Positions 7,570-14,202 of a stretch of DNA of 14,202 nt are shown here, piece after piece (positions within the stretch are counted from its first letter, which is position 1; each line of letters begins with the position of its first letter). Below the pieces are notes generated by a model. That model did not search any database. It was not told the DNA's origin and was given only the letters and a program-made list of their open reading frames with translations. Source of the stretch: Actinomycetota bacterium (GTDB lineage Bacteria; Actinomycetota; Humimicrobiia; Humimicrobiales; Humimicrobiaceae); contig JAQVEM010000021.1 in NCBI GenBank assembly GCA_028697935.1, positions 1-14,202 on the forward strand, in the 5' to 3' direction. The position numbers and the translations under genes were made by a program.

Positions 7570-8922
7570 ATGGAAAAACAATGGGTAGATATGTCACCAG
7601 AGGAAAAACAGGAAGAGATGTTTAACCAGTGGCTTTCACCCAGAGACCCTGAAGGAAATGACCTCAAGTTTCAGAGCCCCGGGACCCAGAAGGATTACAT
7701 TGAGAGGGTAACTATAATAAAAGATGCTATCCAGATGAAAAAATTACCGGCCAGGGTACCGGTAATTATATCACCCAGTTTTTTCCCCTGTTACTATGCT
7801 GGAATAACCCCTCAGGAGGCCATGTACGATTATGATAAACTCAACATGGCATTTAGAAAATTCTTACTCGACTTTCAACCGGACACAAATATTGGCAGTA
7901 TAGGGCCGGGACCGGGACGGGCTTTTGAGATTCTTGACTATAAGTTGTATTCATGGCCCGGTCATGGTGTTTCCCCTGATAGTCCTTATCAATGCAATGA
8001 GGGTGAGTATATGATGGCTGATGAATATGATGCTCTGATCGAGGACCCGTCGAACTTTTTTATAACTACCTACCTTCCACGTGTATTTGGTGCTCTGGAA
8101 GGCCTGAAGATGCTACCTGCTGCTACTGGAATACTTGAAATATTTGGAGTTGCTACTAACTTTATACCATTTGGTCTACCACCTGTTCAGGCTACTTTTA
8201 AGGCACTTATGGAAGCAGGGAGTGAAGCTTTAAAGTGGATAGGAGCCGTAAGTGCTCTGGGGAATGAAACAATGGCTTTAGGATTTCCCGGTACATTTGG
8301 TGGATTTACCAAAGCACCTTTTGATGTCCTTGGTGATACTTTGAGGGGAACCAGGGGAATAATGCTTGATATGTATCGTCAGCCAGACAAATTGCTGGAA
8401 GCTATGGACAGGCTAACTCCAATAATGATTAAGATGGGTGTCAATGCTGCCCGGATGAACAGACATCCTTTAATATTCATGCCCCTGCATAAAGGTGCTG
8501 ATGGATTTATGTCTGATGAGCAGTTTAAAAAATTTTACTGGCCTACATTTAGAGAAGTTATGATAGGTTTGATTAATGAAGGAGTTATACCATTTCCTGC
8601 TGCTGAGGGGTATTGGAACTCTCGTCTGGAGGTTTTAAGGGACATACCTGGAGGCAAGACGCTCTGGATGATAGATCAGAGCGATATGCTAAAAGCTAAA
8701 GAGACACTTGGTACTGTAGCATGTCTGGCTGGAAATGTTCCCTCTGATTTGTTAAAACTTGGTACGCCTGAGCAAGTGAAGGATTATATAAAGAATCTTA
8801 TTGATACAGTTGGTAAAGATGGAGGCTATATTGTGTGCAATGGCGCATTTTTTGACGAAGCAAAACCAGAGAACCTAAGAGTAATGGTTGATTTCACCAG
8901 AGAATATGGCATATATAAATAA
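7570..8922 (+). CDS. Uroporphyrinogen-decarboxylase-like corrinoid methyltransferase (MT1 candidate)
   Basis: A 450-residue TIM-barrel protein of the URO-D-like superfamily that includes MtaA, MtbA and CmuA. In this setting it most likely moves a methyl group between an unidentified donor and the neighbouring corrinoid protein. Family landmarks include a Gly/Pro-rich early segment (SIGPGPGR, 110-117), DGFMSDEQFKKFYWP (311-325), CLAGNVPSDLLKLGTPEQV (385-403) and the C-terminal GGYIVCNGAFF (418-428). Haem-biosynthetic HemE is about 340-360 residues, so this is a longer variant with an extended N-terminus. The His-x-Cys zinc pair of MtaA/MtbA is not visible: the matching segment reads PFPAAEGYWNSRLEVL (341-356), with Glu346 there. 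Cys423 may match the distal zinc cysteine. The start has AAGGAG about 8 bases upstream. HemE activity is unlikely given the corrinoid neighbours; the donor could be a methoxyl, halomethyl or other C1 compound. Confidence 0.85.
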   Translation: MEKQWVDMSPEEKQEEMFNQWLSPRDPEGNDLKFQSPGTQKDYIERVTIIKDAIQMKKLPARVPVIISPSFFPCYYAGITPQEAMYDYDKLNMAFRKFLLDFQPDTNIGSIGPGPGRAFEILDYKLYSWPGHGVSPDSPYQCNEGEYMMADEYDALIEDPSNFFITTYLPRVFGALEGLKMLPAATGILEIFGVATNFIPFGLPPVQATFKALMEAGSEALKWIGAVSALGNETMALGFPGTFGGFTKAPFDVLGDTLRGTRGIMLDMYRQPDKLLEAMDRLTPIMIKMGVNAARMNRHPLIFMPLHKGADGFMSDEQFKKFYWPTFREVMIGLINEGVIPFPAAEGYWNSRLEVLRDIPGGKTLWMIDQSDMLKAKETLGTVACLAGNVPSDLLKLGTPEQVKDYIKNLIDTVGKDGGYIVCNGAFFDEAKPENLRVMVDFTREYGIYK

Positions 8923-9008
8923 TTTCTTAATATAGCTTTCTGGCAGTTGCACAGAATAATATAAGGTTAGAGTAAGATCAGATGACAGAATCAGAGAGAG
9001 GTTGTAAT

Positions 9009-9704
9009 ATGCCCATAATTCGTGATATTTCTCTGAACTTGAATATCAGAGACGTGTTACGCCGGCAGGGACTTGGTGAAGTGGTTAAAGTCAGGCCGGA
9101 AATAAAAGTTTTAATTCAGGAATTACTGACCGATATTAAGAATAGTTGTATGCTGGAGCCGGTGGCAGCTTATGAATACTATACTGTAAGAAGTATGAAT
9201 GATAGTCAGATATTACTGAAGGGCAATAAAGTGATACATGGCCCATTGCTACCGGCAACATTCCCCGAAGCTAAAGAGCTTGTTGTTGCTCTCTGCACTA
9301 TTGGACCCGGACTGGAAGAACAGGTAACAGACTATACTAATCGAAATGAACCATTACGGGCTGTGCTTCTGGATGGTATAGGCAGTGCTGCTGTGGATAA
9401 AATGGTCATAGATGTTCTAAAGTATCTTGCCAGGGAGTCTTCATCCCGTGGCTATGAAATAAGCAGTCCGGTTAACCCCGGTATGCACGGTTTCCCCCTG
9501 ACCGAGCAGTGGAATTTGCTAAAACTGGTAAATTCAGATGAAATCGGGGTAAAACTGACATCTTCAGGATTAATGGTTCCCCGCAAATCTGTTTCTATGA
9601 TTGCAGGCATCGGTCCAGAGATGAAAAGATGGACACAGGCTGAAATCTGTGCCCGCTGCAAGCTAAGTAAAACCTGTCATTATAAAGTAACAGAGCAGGG
9701 ATAA
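9009..9704 (+). CDS. Stand-alone MetH-activation-domain-like protein with Cys tail
   Basis: This protein resembles the C-terminal AdoMet-binding activation domain of B12-dependent methionine synthase, but it is free-standing. I chose the ATG at 9009 because GAGAGAGG lies 7 bases upstream; the ATG at 8982 in the same frame has no good site and would add nine residues. Landmarks are FPEAKELVVALCTIGPGLE (85-103), LDGIGSAAVDKM (121-132), NPGMHGFPLTEQW (156-168) and SSGLMVPRKSVSMIAGIGP (185-203). The AdoMet-contacting Arg found just before PGY in MetH is not evident; the segment reads SSPVNPGM. The tail has Cys214, Cys217 and Cys223 (C-x2-C-x5-C), a possible metal or Fe-S site. It ends two bases before the reductive activator gene, so translation is probably coupled. 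A role in reactivating or handling the corrinoid protein is inferred from context. Confidence 0.75.
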   Translation: MPIIRDISLNLNIRDVLRRQGLGEVVKVRPEIKVLIQELLTDIKNSCMLEPVAAYEYYTVRSMNDSQILLKGNKVIHGPLLPATFPEAKELVVALCTIGPGLEEQVTDYTNRNEPLRAVLLDGIGSAAVDKMVIDVLKYLARESSSRGYEISSPVNPGMHGFPLTEQWNLLKLVNSDEIGVKLTSSGLMVPRKSVSMIAGIGPEMKRWTQAEICARCKLSKTCHYKVTEQG

Positions 9705-9706
9705 AA

Positions 9707-11539
9707 ATGAGTGAATTCATCATTAATTTTGAGCCATTAGGTCTAAGAGGAAAGTGTAAAAGCAATGAATCTCTTCTGGAGTGTGCAAGGTGGTATGGTG
9801 TTGGTATCAACAGTATATGTGGAGGAACGGGAACATGTTATGCGTGCAGAATTCAGATTTTAAGTGGTACGGTCTCCAGACCGACTTCTGTAGAAGATAG
9901 AGTATTTACTTCAAAGGAACTGAAGGAAGGGTGGCGACTTGCCTGTCAGACCTATCCCGTCAGCGATTGTACAGTAAATGTGCCTGCTGATTCAATGACT
10001 ACTTTGCAAAGGATTCAGGTGGAGGGGCTGGAGAAAGAAGTTAACCCTGAGCCGTCATTTAAAGGCTACCAGGTGGAGATAACCCCTCCCTCGCTGGGAA
10101 CTCCAGTAGCTGACGCTGACCGTCTGATTCAAGCACTAAATAATCAGCACAGGTTACAATGCATCAGTGTTGATATAGATACTCTTCGAGATATCCCCGG
10201 TAAGCTCAGGTCATGGGATTGGAAAAGCCAGGCTATAGTACGTAACAAAGAGGTGATAACTATTCTCTCTCAAAAAAGCCGCCGGCTTGGCCTGGCCATA
10301 GACCTGGGTACTACAAAGATTGCAGGATACCTGATTGATATGAACAGCGGACAGACTCTGGCTGCCAGAGGAGTAATGAATCCGCAGATAAGCTATGGTG
10401 AAGACATTATTAGCCGCATTAATAAAGTGATAAAGTCGCCTGAGGTGGCAGTAGTTATTCAGAGACTGGTTATTGATGCAATTAATAAACTGGGGACCGG
10501 GTTGTGTGCTATAGCTGGTGCAGAGCCTGAAAAAATTTTAGAGGCAGTGGTTGTTGGCAACACTGCCATGCATCATCTCTTCCTCCGTCTGCCGGTAAAA
10601 CAGCTTGCTTTTTCTCCCTTTGTGCCTGCTGTCAGTCTGGCACTGGAGGTAAGGGCTAGAGATTTAGATTTAAATATTGCACCCGGTGCATATGTGTACC
10701 TTATGCCTAATATTGCGGGTTTCGTTGGTTCAGACCATGTTTCTATGTTACTGGCAACGGATGTATGGAAGGCAAAAGAAACAACGATAGCTCTGGATAT
10801 TGGAACTAATACCGAAGTCTCTTTAATACACAAAGGAAAAATAGCTACCACTTCCTGTGCATCCGGACCTGCTTTTGAGGGAGGTCACATCAAGCATGGT
10901 ATGAGAGCAGCTGCAGGAGCTATTGAACGGTTGCGCATAACCGGTGATAAAGTTCAGTATCAGACTATCAACGGGGATCCGCCGGCTGGTATTTGTGGCT
11001 CCGGTATTCTTGATGCTCTGGCGCAGCTCTATCAGGCAAATATTGTTGATGATAGTGGAAGGATTATAGATGGTCACCCTCGCGTTCGTATATGTGAAGG
11101 GCAGCGCGAATTTGTGCTGGTCAGTGAAGAAGAGAGAAATGGCGGGCCTGCTATCACAATTACCCAGCATGATATAAGAGAGTTGCAACTGGCCAAAGCC
11201 GCAATTCGTACAGGTATTCAGATACTTCTGAATACAAATCTCTGTTCTGAAAATGATATCAGGAAGGTTATAATTGCCGGTGCATTTGGTTCTTATATTA
11301 ATATAGACAGTGCTGTAGCAATTGGTATGCTTCCATCACTACCTCTAAACCGTTTCAGGCAGGTAGGTAATGCTGCAGGTATGGGAGCCAGGCTGGCCCT
11401 TATTTCCATTAAATCAAGAGCTAAGGCACAGGCTATTGCCTCTATAGTTAGATATATTGAACTTGCCAGCTCTCCTGAATTTAATAAAGTCTTTGTTCAG
11501 GCAAACTACCTTGGACCATATCGAATTACAAATAAATAA
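9707..11539 (+). CDS. Reductive activator of corrinoid protein (RACo-like: [2Fe-2S] ferredoxin + ASKHA ATPase)
   Basis: A 610-residue ATP-dependent activator that returns inactive Co(II) corrinoid proteins to Co(I). The N-terminal domain (1-95) is a plant-type [2Fe-2S] ferredoxin: Cys38, Cys44 and Cys47 in C-x5-C-x2-C, then Cys80. A linker at about 96-190 leads to the ASKHA (acetate/sugar kinase, Hsc70, actin) domain. Its landmarks are LAIDLGTTKIAGYLID (196-211) for phosphate 1, VVVGNTAMHHLF (281-292), IALDIGTNTEVSL (361-373) for phosphate 2, GICGSGILDAL (428-438) and IIAGAFGSYI (522-531). The length matches RACo proteins of acetogen O-demethylase and CODH/ACS clusters. The start lies two bases after the upstream stop, with only a weak AGCAGGG site, which suggests translational coupling. 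The position between a corrinoid protein and its methyltransferases fits activation of this operon's carrier. Confidence 0.93.
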   Translation: MSEFIINFEPLGLRGKCKSNESLLECARWYGVGINSICGGTGTCYACRIQILSGTVSRPTSVEDRVFTSKELKEGWRLACQTYPVSDCTVNVPADSMTTLQRIQVEGLEKEVNPEPSFKGYQVEITPPSLGTPVADADRLIQALNNQHRLQCISVDIDTLRDIPGKLRSWDWKSQAIVRNKEVITILSQKSRRLGLAIDLGTTKIAGYLIDMNSGQTLAARGVMNPQISYGEDIISRINKVIKSPEVAVVIQRLVIDAINKLGTGLCAIAGAEPEKILEAVVVGNTAMHHLFLRLPVKQLAFSPFVPAVSLALEVRARDLDLNIAPGAYVYLMPNIAGFVGSDHVSMLLATDVWKAKETTIALDIGTNTEVSLIHKGKIATTSCASGPAFEGGHIKHGMRAAAGAIERLRITGDKVQYQTINGDPPAGICGSGILDALAQLYQANIVDDSGRIIDGHPRVRICEGQREFVLVSEEERNGGPAITITQHDIRELQLAKAAIRTGIQILLNTNLCSENDIRKVIIAGAFGSYINIDSAVAIGMLPSLPLNRFRQVGNAAGMGARLALISIKSRAKAQAIASIVRYIELASSPEFNKVFVQANYLGPYRITNK

Positions 11540-11557
11540 GAGGAAGGAAATTGACTT

Positions 11558-12406
11558 ATGGAAACCAGAGTTTCAAGCTCCAGCAAGGAAGTGATAATTA
11601 GCGATAACCAGCATACAGTTCTTATTGGCGAGCGTATTAATCCAACAGGCAAGAAGAAGTTAGCTGAAGCTCTTAAGGACGGAAACATTGATGTTGCCCG
11701 GGAAGAAGCACTTGCTCAAACTCAAGCTGGCGCTGATATTATTGATGTTAATGTGGGTATGTTTGGCATTGATGAGGTAACTATGCTTCCGAAGGTGGTA
11801 CAGGCAGTAATGGAAACTGTAGATATTCCATTGTGTATCGATAGTTCTAATCCCGATGCTCTGGAAGTAGCGTTAAAAGTCTATAGAGGTAAACCGCTGG
11901 TTAATTCTGTTACAGGCGAAGAGCATTCATTAAGGAGAGTTTTGCCTCTGGTTAAAAGTTATGGTGCTGCTGTAATCGGATTGGTACAGGATGACGATGG
12001 TATCCCGAAGGATACTGCAAAAAGAGTCCGGATAGCTCATAAAATAGTAGAACGAGCTGAAATGGAAGGTATTCCACGTGAGGACCTGATAATTGATTGT
12101 CTGGCTTTTTCAGTAGGAGCTGAACCTGATTCAGGGACAGCGGTCATAGAAGCTATCCGGACAATTAAAGCTGAATTAGGCGTGAATATAACACTGGGTG
12201 CCAGTAATATATCTTTTGGATTACCAGATCGGGAATTGCTTAATAATGCATTTGCAGCTATAGCTGTTTCTGTTGGTGCTACATGTCTGATTGTAGATGT
12301 GGCTAAAATAAGGCCAACTATTCTTGCCGCAGACCTTGTACTCGGGCGTGATAAGTATGCACGTCGTTATATTGAGGCATACAGGCAGCGTATAAAACAG
12401 GAATAG
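11558..12406 (+). CDS. MeTr-type pterin-binding methyltransferase (tetrahydrofolate:corrinoid, MT2 candidate)
   Basis: A 282-residue TIM-barrel protein of the dihydropteroate-synthase-like family that moves methyl groups between corrinoid protein and tetrahydrofolate. GERINPTGKKK (24-34), DVNVG (63-67), CIDSSNPDALE (93-103), NSVTGEE (116-122) and LGASNISFGLP (213-223) match MeTr/AcsE and the MetH folate module. By eye, Asn98 and Asn217 correspond to the pterin and cobalamin-side asparagines of Moorella MeTr. It is about 20 residues longer than AcsE because of extra N- and C-terminal sequence. An AGGAAGG site precedes the ATG, 18 bases after the activator gene. As last gene of the operon it would pass the methyl group to folate for C1 metabolism. 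No CODH/ACS gene is in the window, so the acsE symbol is not applied. True dihydropteroate synthase is unlikely given the GERINPTGKK and NISFGLP motifs. Confidence 0.92.
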   Translation: METRVSSSSKEVIISDNQHTVLIGERINPTGKKKLAEALKDGNIDVAREEALAQTQAGADIIDVNVGMFGIDEVTMLPKVVQAVMETVDIPLCIDSSNPDALEVALKVYRGKPLVNSVTGEEHSLRRVLPLVKSYGAAVIGLVQDDDGIPKDTAKRVRIAHKIVERAEMEGIPREDLIIDCLAFSVGAEPDSGTAVIEAIRTIKAELGVNITLGASNISFGLPDRELLNNAFAAIAVSVGATCLIVDVAKIRPTILAADLVLGRDKYARRYIEAYRQRIKQE

Positions 12407-12562
12407 TAATAGGAAACGAACTAAGAGATAAAAAAATACCCGCATAGAGTATAAAAATCTGCAGCTGCAGTGAATATATGTATATGGAATTTATTAAAAT
12501 AAGTCATAAACAAGCCTGGCTGAGCTGAATTTAAAAAATTGTCTTTAATCTATAAACTATAG

Positions 12563-12591
12563 TTGATATTTAACCTGCCCGGACTTACAAT
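12563..12591 (+). promoter_or_regulatory. Probable sigma-A promoter
   Basis: TTGATA (12563-12568) and TACAAT (12586-12591) with a 17-base spacer form a near-consensus promoter. Transcription would start near 12598, about 85 bases before the ATG of the unknown protein gene. A 10-bp palindrome AACTATAGTT (12555-12564) overlaps the -35 and could be an operator. Confidence 0.6.
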
Positions 12592-12683
12592 AAATATGCA
12601 TGATGAAGATAGTAAAAGAGAGATTTTGAAATTGAGATAGCAATCCATGGACGAATTCAGGGTGATTAAGGGAGTTATTTATT

Positions 12684-13427
12684 ATGAACATAGAAGAAAA
12701 AATTAAACAGGTAATAGAAAATACAGAGATTATAAAACCTCCAGAAAAACTCCTGGCTTCATTTGACTCTACTACTATTCATTATTATCTACTTGCAGTA
12801 CCAATGTATCTGGAATTTGAAGGTAGAAACTCTGAAAGTGAGACTATTAAAAGGGAAGGCAGGATAACCTGGCAGAAACCAAAAGTTATAACTCCTTCGT
12901 ATATGTTGAGGGTAGAAGGTTTTAGTGGAGAAGCAAGGAAAGCATTTGAAATGCTGTCCGAAGAAAATGCTGATCTGGCAATGGTTTTGTATAGCCTCAG
13001 GCTCAGTAAAGATTCTGAAAAAATGAGCATAGTATCTAATTCGTTGAGTACAGTAGCAAAAAATATTTCAAATGATATTGATAGGAGAAAAGATCCTTAC
13101 AGTGCAGTTATTAAAGGAATTGATGAATTCTGGGATGTGTCACTTTCAAAGTTTATACAGGAAATTGTGAATAAGAGTGCCCACTATTCCCAGCTTCCCG
13201 ACCTGCTCAGAAGCAATATGGTCAGGGTTAGTGGCACCGGCTTACCTGTAATTACAAGAGACTGGTTGGGTAACCCTCTTGTAGCCAGAAATGAAATAGA
13301 AATTTTATTTAAATTGTTTGAAAAAGGTGAAATTGGAGCAGCAGATTTAAAACAGGAACTGGATAGATGGGGATTATTCGAACAATATCAGGATAAATTT
13401 TTTAAATATTTTAAAAAGAAGAATTAA
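12684..13427 (+). CDS. Conserved-looking protein of unknown function
   Basis: A 247-residue protein that I cannot assign to a named family. It lacks a signal peptide or membrane segments and appears cytoplasmic, with mixed helix and strand. Distinctive stretches are KLLASFDSTTIHYYLLAVPM (22-41), KVITPSYMLRVEGFSGEARK (67-86), VIKGIDEFWDVSLSKFIQEI (142-161) and LKQELDRWGLFEQYQDKFF (222-240). Their density of Trp, Tyr and Asp/Glu looks like that of a real conserved domain rather than chance coding. No nucleotide-binding or metal-site motif is evident. The start is supported by AAGGGAG 9 bases upstream and a promoter at 12563. It is transcribed separately from the corrinoid operon, with 277 bases between, and ends 14 bases from a convergent gene. 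Confidence 0.8.
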   Translation: MNIEEKIKQVIENTEIIKPPEKLLASFDSTTIHYYLLAVPMYLEFEGRNSESETIKREGRITWQKPKVITPSYMLRVEGFSGEARKAFEMLSEENADLAMVLYSLRLSKDSEKMSIVSNSLSTVAKNISNDIDRRKDPYSAVIKGIDEFWDVSLSKFIQEIVNKSAHYSQLPDLLRSNMVRVSGTGLPVITRDWLGNPLVARNEIEILFKLFEKGEIGAADLKQELDRWGLFEQYQDKFFKYFKKKN

Positions 13428-13441
13428 TATTCAATTAATAG

Positions 13442-13945
13442 TCAGGGTACTACGAGTATCTCATCCGGTGTAAAGACTGAAATACCTGCATTGTTTCCAA
13501 CGATTTCAACTTTTATTATCTTCTCGGGTTTTTTCAGGTCAATTTTTTCACGATCCACCACATCGGTAAGTTTCATGATAAGTTCTTTAAAATCAAGTTT
13601 ATCATAATATCTTTTTTCCAGGTCCATCATCCACTTTTCATCTTTCTTAATTTCAGGTACAAGCGCTTTTATTGCTTTCTGCATATCAGGTATTGTGGAT
13701 TTTACCCATTTGTCTATCGGGATATAACGATGAGTTCTTCCGAATAAATCTTTATCTTTTTTTAATAATTTTTTTAGTTTTTTTACTGTTTCTTTTGGCT
13801 CAGGAACATTGATAAGAAAAATACCGCTGTATTTTGATTTTAAAAACTCTGGTTTTACGTTTATTTCTTTAAAAAGGTTCTCAACTTTTTCTCTGCTACT
13901 TTCAAGATGGGCTGGATCGTAGGTTATAAGAAGTTTTACATCCAT
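13442..13945 (-). CDS. THUMP-domain protein, Tan1-like
   Basis: A 167-residue basic protein resembling stand-alone archaeal THUMP proteins and the RNA-binding part of eukaryotic Tan1, which helps acetylate cytidine in tRNA. Residues 1-60 form a ferredoxin-like N-terminal domain (LLITYDPAHLESSREK, then YSGIFLINVPEP). The THUMP core runs from about 95 to 165 and ends with the diagnostic IDLKKPEKIIKVEIVGNNAG (135-154) and SVFTPDEIL. There is no catalytic domain, so it probably binds tRNA and needs a partner. The bacterial fusions ThiI and RlmL carry THUMP next to an enzyme domain; this one does not. The start has a GGAGG site (13953-13957) 7 bases away and an extended -10 at 13977-13985. Its 3' end faces the unknown gene with only 14 bases between and no terminator visible. 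Confidence 0.8.
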   Translation of the reverse strand: MDVKLLITYDPAHLESSREKVENLFKEINVKPEFLKSKYSGIFLINVPEPKETVKKLKKLLKKDKDLFGRTHRYIPIDKWVKSTIPDMQKAIKALVPEIKKDEKWMMDLEKRYYDKLDFKELIMKLTDVVDREKIDLKKPEKIIKVEIVGNNAGISVFTPDEILVVP

Positions 13946-13976
13946 AACAAATCCTCCATTTAAAAAATTAATACTA

Positions 13977-13985
13977 ATTATATCA
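13977..13985 (-). promoter_or_regulatory. Extended -10 promoter element for the THUMP gene
   Basis: Read on the minus strand this is TGATATAAT, a consensus -10 with the TGn extension, about 31 bases before the start codon. No clear -35 lies upstream, which fits an extended -10 promoter. Confidence 0.5.
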
Positions 13986-14035
13986 TATTAATTTGAAAGA
14001 TTTATAAAATGTTGAAATTACTTTATAATCTACAA

Positions 14036-14076
14036 TATTAGCAAATTGTGCTATGTAAACTTTGCTCTGGCTAATA
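14036..14076. promoter_or_regulatory. Nested inverted repeats in the divergent promoter region
   Basis: TATTAGC (14036-14042) and GCTAATA (14070-14076) are perfect inverted repeats. Inside them AGCAAA (14040-14045) pairs with TTTGCT (14061-14066). The two pairings overlap and exclude one another in single-stranded form. The element sits between the two divergent extended -10 promoters, so a shared operator is plausible. Confidence 0.4.
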
Positions 14077-14089
14077 ATGGGAATAGGGA

Positions 14090-14098
14090 TGATATAAT
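14090..14098 (+). promoter_or_regulatory. Extended -10 promoter element for the right-edge gene
   Basis: TGATATAAT on the plus strand is identical to the element of the divergent THUMP gene. Initiation near 14105 would leave a leader of about 30 bases before the ATG at 14134. Confidence 0.4.
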
Positions 14099-14133
14099 AT
14101 TACAATAAATATGAAGTGAAGGTATGATGTAGC

Positions 14134-14202
14134 ATGTGTAGAAATATAGATAGGTATGTAGATAACAGTGCGGGTATGCAGACAAAAGCCTGGCAGTCAA
14201 AA
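14134..14202 (+). CDS. Start of an unidentified gene (3' partial)
   Basis: An ATG followed by 23 stop-free codons runs to the window end. The peptide begins MCRNIDRYVDNSAG and continues MQTKAWQSK. GAAGTGAAGG lies about 11 bases upstream as a possible, slightly distant ribosome binding site, and an extended -10 lies at 14090. Too little is visible to name a product, and a chance open frame of this length cannot be excluded. Confidence 0.35.
   Translation, partial: MCRNIDRYVDNSAGMQTKAWQSK

Overview
The window is AT-rich bacterial DNA with strong GGAGG-type ribosome binding sites. It carries a B12-dependent methyl-transfer operon of the kind found in strict anaerobes. Together these suggest a low-GC anaerobic bacterium such as a clostridial or halanaerobial Firmicute. 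This is inferred from gene content and composition; no rRNA or other phylogenetic marker is present.

Region 1 (1-5414, + strand) holds two consecutive genes, each a UvrD-type helicase fused to a C-terminal PD-(D/E)XK nuclease with Fe-S cysteines. The first is cut by the window edge and the second (1152 codons) is complete. Two motor-plus-nuclease subunits side by side recall AdnAB-type DNA-end resection machines rather than classical AddAB. Both proteins carry Asn-rich low-complexity insertions, one of them inside the nuclease fold. A 243-base stretch (5415-5657) with no supportable gene or terminator separates them from a convergent branched-chain aminotransferase gene (ilvE-like, 5658-6578, - strand).

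Region 2 (6579-12406) is the centrepiece. A 319-base divergent control region holds a plausible promoter, an imperfect tandem repeat and a perfect hairpin. It is followed by five closely spaced + strand genes: a corrinoid protein, a 450-residue uroporphyrinogen-decarboxylase-like methyltransferase, a stand-alone MetH-activation-like protein with a cysteine tail, a RACo-type [2Fe-2S]/ASKHA reductive activator, and a MeTr-type pterin-binding methyltransferase. The inferred flow is: unknown methyl donor -> UroD-like MT1 -> corrinoid protein -> MeTr-like MT2 -> tetrahydrofolate. The activator returns oxidised Co(II) corrinoid to Co(I). The methyl donor is not revealed by the sequence.

Region 3 (12407-14202) has a good sigma-A-like promoter, a conserved-looking protein of unknown function (12684-13427, +), and a convergent small THUMP-domain protein resembling archaeal/eukaryotic Tan1 (13442-13945, -). 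A divergent promoter region follows, with nested inverted repeats and the probable start of another gene running off the right edge.

Arg codon use differs by eye between the helicase genes (nearly all AGA/AGG) and the later corrinoid genes (many CGN). This hints that the two blocks may have different histories.
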